A stretch of 64,000 nt of DNA, from NCBI GenBank assembly GCA_029553955.1, contig JAKPJZ010000250.1, positions 124,001 to 188,000 of the forward strand, given 5' to 3'. Below the pieces are notes generated by a model. It worked only from the letters and a program-made list of their open reading frames with translations, did no database searches and had not been told where the DNA came from. The translations under genes and the position numbers were made by a program. Shown here piece after piece: positions 58,674 through 64,000 of the stretch; positions within the stretch are counted from its first letter, which is position 1, and each line of letters opens with the position of its first letter. The DNA comes from Chloroflexota bacterium. GTDB lineage: Bacteria; Chloroflexota; Anaerolineae; SpSt-313.

Positions 58674-58749
58674 GGGCGAGGTCACCTCGCCCCTCACTGC
58701 AGAGACGCAGAGGGCGCGTGGGGCGAGGTCACCTCGCCCCTACGATGTG
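58664..58749. repeat. 86-bp inverted repeat, taggggcgaggtcacctcgcccc family
   Basis: cacatcgtaggggcgaggtcacctcgcccc / ggggcgaggtcacctcgcccctacgatgtg, 30-bp arms. Confidence 0.93.
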
Positions 58750-58762
58750 ATTCCTTCAGTGG

Positions 58763-59176
58763 TCAGCTTGGCTGGGCAGCGGTGACCGACTGGACCTTCT
58801 TGACCGACTCGGGCGTGAGCTTGAAGGCGATGGAGCGGATCAAGCTGCCGTCGAGCACGGTGCGCACCTGTGCCTGCAGCGGGTCGATGCCCATCTCCTC
58901 AAAGCGGTCCGACACGAGGCGCGCGTTCCAATTGACCTCGTTGCCCGACGCCTGCCAGTCGCGGGCGGTGATGTTCAGGTGTTCGGCCATCAGCTCGCCC
59001 AGCCATTTCTCGATCTCGCCGCGCCCATTGTAGACCTGCTTGGGCGAGCGCGGCAGCGGGGGCTCGAAGCTGAGGATGGCGCTCTCGTCGAGCATGCGTA
59101 GGACCTCGTCCGTCTCGTGGCGGTTCACAGCGTCGACAAAGCTCTTGACGATGGAAACCGTATCCGGCAGTTGCAT
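58763..59176 (-). CDS. SnoaL/NTF2-like protein
   Basis: VKSFVDAVNRHETDEVLRMLDESAILSFEP...GRGEIEKWLGELMAEH. Confidence 0.75.
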   Translation of the reverse strand: MQLPDTVSIVKSFVDAVNRHETDEVLRMLDESAILSFEPPLPRSPKQVYNGRGEIEKWLGELMAEHLNITARDWQASGNEVNWNARLVSDRFEEMGIDPLQAQVRTVLDGSLIRSIAFKLTPESVKKVQSVTAAQPS

Positions 59177-59238
59177 GCCCCTCCTCCTCGCGAGAGATAT
59201 GCGCTGGGGCAGCCAAAGTGCCCCAGCGCAGCGATCGC

Positions 59239-59679
59239 TCAGCGCACGGTCGACACCATCAGGCGCTCGGGGATGGCGCCAAGCTGCTGTAGCAGGCCCA
59301 GGTGGTCTTGGCTGCTCCAGCGCTCCAAGATCTTGCCGCTGGCGACGCGGAAGATAGCCATAGCCTGCCACGACACCTGCATCCCCGTCGGCGAGATGCC
59401 CATGAACTCGCCCTTCTGGGTGCCTCGGATGGTAGAGCGCATGGCGACCTTGTCGCCCTCGGCGACCATCTCTTCGATGTTGACGTGCAGGTCGGGGAAA
59501 GCACTACGGAAGTTGCGAGCGAACTCGATGGCGCCCATCGGGCCGGTGGCCTGCCCAGGCGTCGGGTTGTGGTCCACAAAGCTGGGTGCCAGCACTTCGT
59601 CGATCACCGCCAGATTGCCCTTGTTGAAGGTCTCGTCGATGTAGCGATGGACAGTCTCCTTGTTCTGCACAGCCGACAT
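59239..59679 (-). CDS. SnoaL-like ester cyclase family protein
   Basis: NKETVHRYIDETFNKGNLAVIDEVLAPSFVDHNPTPGQATGPMGAIEFARNFRSAFPDLHVNIEEMVAEGDKVAMRSTIRGTQKGEFMGISPTG. Confidence 0.88.
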   Translation of the reverse strand: MSAVQNKETVHRYIDETFNKGNLAVIDEVLAPSFVDHNPTPGQATGPMGAIEFARNFRSAFPDLHVNIEEMVAEGDKVAMRSTIRGTQKGEFMGISPTGMQVSWQAMAIFRVASGKILERWSSQDHLGLLQQLGAIPERLMVSTVR

Positions 59680-59768
59680 GGCGACACTCCTCTCCTCTAT
59701 CTAGCAATTGGGGTGGGCATGACGCCACCCTATCGGCGGAGCAGCACGAACCATGCCTTGGGGCGCTA

Positions 59769-60809
59769 TCACGTGTCGTCGAGCAGGCCGTGCAGGTCCA
59801 CCGTCACCTGGCCTGTCTCGTCGGTATGGATGCGATTCTCGCGCTCCAGCCAGGCTACAGCCTCTTCGTAGCGTCCGTCGACGATCAACTGCGCAAAACT
59901 CGAGCCCGCTTCACCGCGGGGGGCCTCCGCGGCGCCGGCGCGGCCGAAGCGCGGCCGCACATCGCCGGCCAGGTCGCGCAAGGCCTGTTGGCGCATCTCG
60001 GCCAGCCGTTCATCCTCTGCGGTCCAGCCCTCCAGCAGGGCCACCGTGCCCAGCCCGGCATCGACAAAGCGCCCGTCCTCGGCCAGGATGGCGAGCAGCG
60101 GGTCCGGCGCAATCGGTTCGGCGTAGACCCCGGCCGCAATCAAGAGCGGCGCCAGGCGATCGACCAGGATCTCGCCCCCGGCCGCGCGTATCGCCTGCTC
60201 GGCGTGGTCGGCCACCTGATGGTTGCGCTGCGCGATGGCCTGCTCGTCGCGCCGCAGCCGGCATTGCAGGTCGCCCACATAGTTGCGAGCCTCCACATCG
60301 GCCACGCCGATGAGCAGGTCGTCGCCCGGCTGGGCGCCCACCTCGTCGAGCCAACGCCACAAGTCCGGCCCGGCGGTCAGGCCCCAACGGCCCATGAGGC
60401 GGAAGTGGCGCTGCAGCCTGGCCTGGACCCCGCCGGGCAAGAGCAGGGTCGCCGGGCGCGTCTCCTGCTTGCGCTGTGCTTCCACCCAGCCGGGCCACAG
60501 CGCCGTCATGAGCTCGGGGCTCAGCTCGATGAACCCCTGGACCTGCGTCTCCTCGGGCAGTGGCTGGCGGAAGCGGTTGCCCTCGAGCAGATGGGGCAGG
60601 TAGCCATAATGCGCGCCACCCAGCGGCACGATCAGGTTCGATTGCTCCACGATGCGCTGCACCAATGCCCTGGGGTTGGCAGCATGGATGGGCTCCAGGC
60701 GCTGCATGCCGGCCACGATCTCGGCGATGGTCAGGGGCCGGCGCGCATCGCGCACGACGTGGTGCACGAGCTCGGGATACTCTGCGCCGTTCCCTCGGTG
60801 CGGCATCAA
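59769..60809 (-). CDS. Uncharacterised protein with HARE-HTH-like N-terminus (paralog of 60806-61732)
   Basis: LVHHVVRDARRPLTIAEIVAGMQRLEPIHAANPRALVQRIVEQSNLIVPLGGAHYGYLPHLLEGNRFRQPL. Confidence 0.65.
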   Translation of the reverse strand: MMPHRGNGAEYPELVHHVVRDARRPLTIAEIVAGMQRLEPIHAANPRALVQRIVEQSNLIVPLGGAHYGYLPHLLEGNRFRQPLPEETQVQGFIELSPELMTALWPGWVEAQRKQETRPATLLLPGGVQARLQRHFRLMGRWGLTAGPDLWRWLDEVGAQPGDDLLIGVADVEARNYVGDLQCRLRRDEQAIAQRNHQVADHAEQAIRAAGGEILVDRLAPLLIAAGVYAEPIAPDPLLAILAEDGRFVDAGLGTVALLEGWTAEDERLAEMRQQALRDLAGDVRPRFGRAGAAEAPRGEAGSSFAQLIVDGRYEEAVAWLERENRIHTDETGQVTVDLHGLLDDT

Positions 60810-61732
60810 AAGTCTTCTTCGTCGTGGCCTGCGGGGACCTCGACCAGTTCTGGGGTTACGCCGCCGGGCACTGTGGAGTCCACCTCCGTCGCCAGCCGGC
60901 GCGCGTCGACCGTCTCTGTTGGATAGCCGGGCCAGCGATCGGCGAGGGCCACCATGTCGAGCCCAGCATCCGCAAAGCGGGGGTCGTTGGCCAGGATCAT
61001 CGCCAGCGGGTCGGGCGGCACTGGGTGGCGATAGGAGCCAAGCCCGACCAGGCGCACGGCCAGATTGCTGAGGATGACCGCATCGTGGGCGGCCTTGAGG
61101 AGCACCTCTGCCTGGTCGGCAAGCAGCAGGTTGCGCTCGGCGATGGCGTGCTCGTCGCGATCGCTCTTGGGGGCCAGGCGCACGCCATAGCGGCGCTCCT
61201 CGGCATCGAGGATATCGAAGATAAGCTCATCGCCGGTGTGCGGGTCGAGGCCCTCGAGCCAGCGCCAGAATTCGGCGTCTGCCCGCATGCCCCAGCCTTC
61301 CACCTCGCGATAGACCTGGATGGCCCTCGCGCCGTCGCGGCCATGGAGCCGCAGGAAGGCCGGGCCATCGTCGCGCCGCTTGGCGATCTCAAAGGTTGCC
61401 GGCCACAGCGCCGTGACGATTTCCGGCCCCAGCAGGAACAGGTCGCGCTGCAGCGCGCCGCGCTCGATGGGGTGGCGGAAGCGATTGCCCTCGAGCAGGT
61501 AGGGCAGGTAGCCGTAGCGGTTGTCGGTTGTAGGCTGGACGAGGAACATCTGGCTGATGGCCTTGCGCATGGTGTTCTTGGGGTTGGCGCTGTGCACCGG
61601 GGCCAGTTCCTGCACCCCGGCCAGGATCTCCTCCACGGTCAGCGGCCTGCGCGCCTCACGCAAGACGCGCAGCACCAGGTCCGTCGTGCTCCGCGCGGTC
61701 ACTCTTTGAGCCATAGCGACGTTATCCTCCAT
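60806..61732 (-). CDS. Uncharacterised protein with HARE-HTH-like N-terminus
   Basis: LVLRVLREARRPLTVEEILAGVQELAPVHSANPKNTMRKAISQMFLVQPTTDNRYGYLPYLLEGNRFRHPI; 4-bp overlap with downstream paralog. Confidence 0.65.
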   Translation of the reverse strand: MEDNVAMAQRVTARSTTDLVLRVLREARRPLTVEEILAGVQELAPVHSANPKNTMRKAISQMFLVQPTTDNRYGYLPYLLEGNRFRHPIERGALQRDLFLLGPEIVTALWPATFEIAKRRDDGPAFLRLHGRDGARAIQVYREVEGWGMRADAEFWRWLEGLDPHTGDELIFDILDAEERRYGVRLAPKSDRDEHAIAERNLLLADQAEVLLKAAHDAVILSNLAVRLVGLGSYRHPVPPDPLAMILANDPRFADAGLDMVALADRWPGYPTETVDARRLATEVDSTVPGGVTPELVEVPAGHDEEDF

Positions 61733-61973
61733 CGTGAGTGTCGTGGCAGCAGACGAACTGCTCGCCGACGAGTTGGTCTTTTTCTATACCAGCAAGGTTC
61801 GGGCCACAAGCGCAAGGATTTAAGGAATGGCCGCTGCAGACTTGACTGCATCTTGCACTTGCTAAAGTGTGTGAAACATAGTATCATGCGCCTCGTTGTT
61901 AGCTGCATGTTCTCCCGATCCGGGTAGCTGCCGGCCGATCCGCTGTGCTTCGACCCGGCGCGGGGGTCCGGAA

Positions 61974-62047
61974 GGGGGAATCGGCGGGGTGGCTGAGCCA
62001 TGGCCGCCCACGGGCGGCCATGGCTCAGCCAACCCGCCGATTCCCCC
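61974..62047. repeat. Long palindrome, 36-bp arms with a single mismatch, 2-nt loop
   Basis: gggggaatcggcggggtggctgagccatggccgccc / gggcggccatggctcagccaacccgccgattccccc. Confidence 0.96.
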
Positions 62048-62175
62048 CCTAAGGGGTTCCGTTCCGGTCGTGTGCGAAGCGAAGCCCGGATGGCAAGCCA
62101 CGACCGGCACGTATCGTTGCAGCATGAGGCGGCGTAAGCCACAGATGGCGCATCGTCCAGGGAGGGGAGGCACCG

Positions 62176-63588
62176 GTGACCAGCGAACACGTCGTCACAT
62201 TCCGGCAACACATCGGGCCCGCACACACCGGCGAGTGCTTTTTGTTGCCCTTCGAGGTGCCGGCCGATGCGTCGCGCATCGAAGTGGAGCTGCACTACGA
62301 CCATGCCATATCGGCTGCGCTGGGCGCCGGTCCGGGCAATGTGGTGGACTTGGGGCTCTTTGATGCGCGCGGCGCCGAGTTCGGCACCACCGAGGGCTTC
62401 CGCGGCTGGAGCGGCTCGGCCAGAGCGCGCATCTTTGTGGCGCCCGACGCGGCGACGCCGGGCTACCTCCCGGGGCCGCTCTACCCGGGCGTGTGGAACG
62501 TTTCGCTGGGGCTCTACCATGTGCACCCCTCGGGCTGCAACTATACCGTCACCGTGCGCCTAAGCCGCGGGCCGGCGGCCGAGCCGGTGCAGCTCACCTG
62601 GCCGGTGCCGCCCCTGAAGCGCGAGGCGCGCTGGTACAAGGGCGACCTGCACTGTCACAGCCACCACAGCGAGGCCACCGGCTCGCTGGCCGACCTCTGC
62701 GGGGCGGCGCGGGCGCAGGGGCTCGACTTTCTGGCGGTGACCGAGCACAACACCACGAGCCACCACCGCCTGCTCGGCGAGTTCCGCACGAGCGACTTCC
62801 TGCCCATCGCGGGCCAAGAGATCACCACCTACCATGGGCACGCCAACGTCTGGGGCGCCGGGCGCTGGCTCGACTTTCGCTTCCACAGCGATGCCGACCT
62901 GGCGCGGGTCATCGCCATGGCCCATGCCGCCGGCGCGCTCTTCTCCGCCAACCATCCCAAGACCAACGGCCCGCCCTGGGAGTTCGGCACCCTGGCCGGC
63001 ATCGACTGCCTGGAAGTGTGGCAGGCGCCGTGGTTCCTCTCGAACTATCAATCGCTCGCCAAGTGGGACGAGCTGCTGCGCAGTGGCGCCAGGGTGGTTG
63101 CCGTGGGTGGCAGCGACCAGCACCAGCCGGCGCCGGGCGACTCATACGCTCAGCAACTGGGCCAGCCGACCACCTGGGTCTATGCTGAGGCACTGGAGCC
63201 GGCGGCGATCCTGGGGGCCATCAAGGCGGGGCACGTCTTCATCTCAGCCGGGCCGGCGGGCCCACAGCTCGAGCTCGTGGCGCAGGCCGAGGGCCGGCAG
63301 GCGATGATGGGCGATGGCCTGGCGACGGCCGGCGGCCGGCCGCTGCAGTTGACGGCGCGGGTGCAGGGGGCGGGCGGCATGGTGCTGCGGCTGGTGGGGC
63401 CGCGCGGTGTGCTCGCGGAGGCACCCATCCCCAGCGACGATTTCGCTCTCGAACATACGCTCCTGCCCCGCGTGTCAGGCTATGTGCGGCCCGAAGTGAC
63501 GCTGCCCGTCGACCCCGAGGATGCCGATGAGCCGGCGGCGCTAATGATGCAAGCTCTGGGGAACCCGATTTACATTCAGGCGATCTGA
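62176..63588 (+). CDS. PHP-domain metallohydrolase (CehA/McbA-like)
   Basis: WYKGDLHCHSHHSEATGSLADLCGAARAQGLDFLAVTEHNTTSHH...GQEITTYHGHANVWG...VVAVGGSDQHQPA. Confidence 0.9.
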   Translation: MTSEHVVTFRQHIGPAHTGECFLLPFEVPADASRIEVELHYDHAISAALGAGPGNVVDLGLFDARGAEFGTTEGFRGWSGSARARIFVAPDAATPGYLPGPLYPGVWNVSLGLYHVHPSGCNYTVTVRLSRGPAAEPVQLTWPVPPLKREARWYKGDLHCHSHHSEATGSLADLCGAARAQGLDFLAVTEHNTTSHHRLLGEFRTSDFLPIAGQEITTYHGHANVWGAGRWLDFRFHSDADLARVIAMAHAAGALFSANHPKTNGPPWEFGTLAGIDCLEVWQAPWFLSNYQSLAKWDELLRSGARVVAVGGSDQHQPAPGDSYAQQLGQPTTWVYAEALEPAAILGAIKAGHVFISAGPAGPQLELVAQAEGRQAMMGDGLATAGGRPLQLTARVQGAGGMVLRLVGPRGVLAEAPIPSDDFALEHTLLPRVSGYVRPEVTLPVDPEDADEPAALMMQALGNPIYIQAI

Positions 63589-63728
63589 TTTGCAGTGGAG
63601 GCCGGGCCACGTTCCACGGGCGTCGGCCACGTGTTGCGCGATTCATCAGTACTGCAACCGCACATGACCGGAGAGTCATGGCATTCGGGCCCTGCGCTTC
63701 GCACGTAACCGGAATCGAACCCTTGAGG

Positions 63729-63800
63729 GCGGTTTGGGTGGGTTGGTTGGCCCTGGCGCGCCCGCGGGCGCGCCAGGGCCAACCAACCCACCCAAACCGC
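63729..63800. repeat. 72-bp perfect loopless palindrome
   Basis: gcggtttgggtgggttggttggccctggcgcgcccg plus exact reverse complement. Confidence 0.97.
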
Positions 63801-64000
63801 TTCCGGGTCAAGGCCGGGTGGGCGCGAAGCGGGCGAGCCGGCTGTTGCCGGATGCCTGGGCGCCAAACATGGTTGTGGTATGAGGGGGTATCCGAGCAGA
63901 GTGCAGGCGACGCTGGAGGTGAGTGGCCCGGGCTCCTGATGTGCCCGGCAAGGCGAATCTGCGCCTCGCTGGACGTATGAGGAGGACACCGGTGCTCAAC

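Noticed and set aside
3974-63800. All long palindromes as simple Rho-independent terminators
   Set aside because: Stems are far longer than typical terminators, lack a consistent following U-tract, and at least two lie in divergent promoter regions.
3974-63800. Long palindromes as pure assembly fold-back artefacts
   Set aside because: Not excluded, but the 12 loci share centre and mostly flank motifs and sit between intact genes at defined positions, which random fold-backs would not produce; read-level confirmation is still needed.
1-64000. tRNA, rRNA or riboswitch genes
   Set aside because: No cloverleaf, rRNA or recognised riboswitch sequence was seen by eye; a tRNAscan-SE/Infernal run would be needed to exclude them.

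Overview
This is a GC-rich chromosomal window, probably from a Chloroflexota-like bacterium (taxonomy is inferred from gene content and repeat style only). The backbone is ordinary: a PiT phosphate permease fragment, cupin, two CHAP-domain secreted proteins, an O-antigen-ligase-like protein, GH38 alpha-mannosidase, GTP-PEPCK, a DUF2294 protein, an ABC permease, dnaJ-prmA-rsmE, tyrS, ubiE/menG, ECF sigma factors, hicBA and vapBC-like toxin-antitoxin pairs, PadR plus three paralogous membrane proteins, NUDIX and CapA-like proteins. From about 31.9 to 58.7 kb there is a tandem, partly decayed array of secreted beta-propeller/lipoprotein genes headed by an ECF sigma and a zf-HC2 anti-sigma/propeller fusion. 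After it come a PA14+glycoside-hydrolase protein, an LVIVD lipoprotein, two SnoaL-like proteins, a two-gene operon of unknown paralogs with a HARE-HTH-like N-terminus, and a PHP-domain protein.

The most striking signal is non-coding. At least 12 long palindromes (35-56 bp arms, zero to 4-nt loops) are scattered between genes. Each has a different arm sequence, yet the two arms match perfectly or with one mismatch. They share a GCCC(C)GCGGGGC-type centre, G-rich ends and a conserved outer flank (CCGGgt..GCGaAGC...GCCGG). Other inverted-repeat families are present too, several nested. Repeat ends supply the stop codons of at least seven genes, and three repeats lie inside ORFs without breaking the frame. 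No tRNA, rRNA or CRISPR array was recognised. All calls come from reading the sequence and the ORF track; no database search was run.
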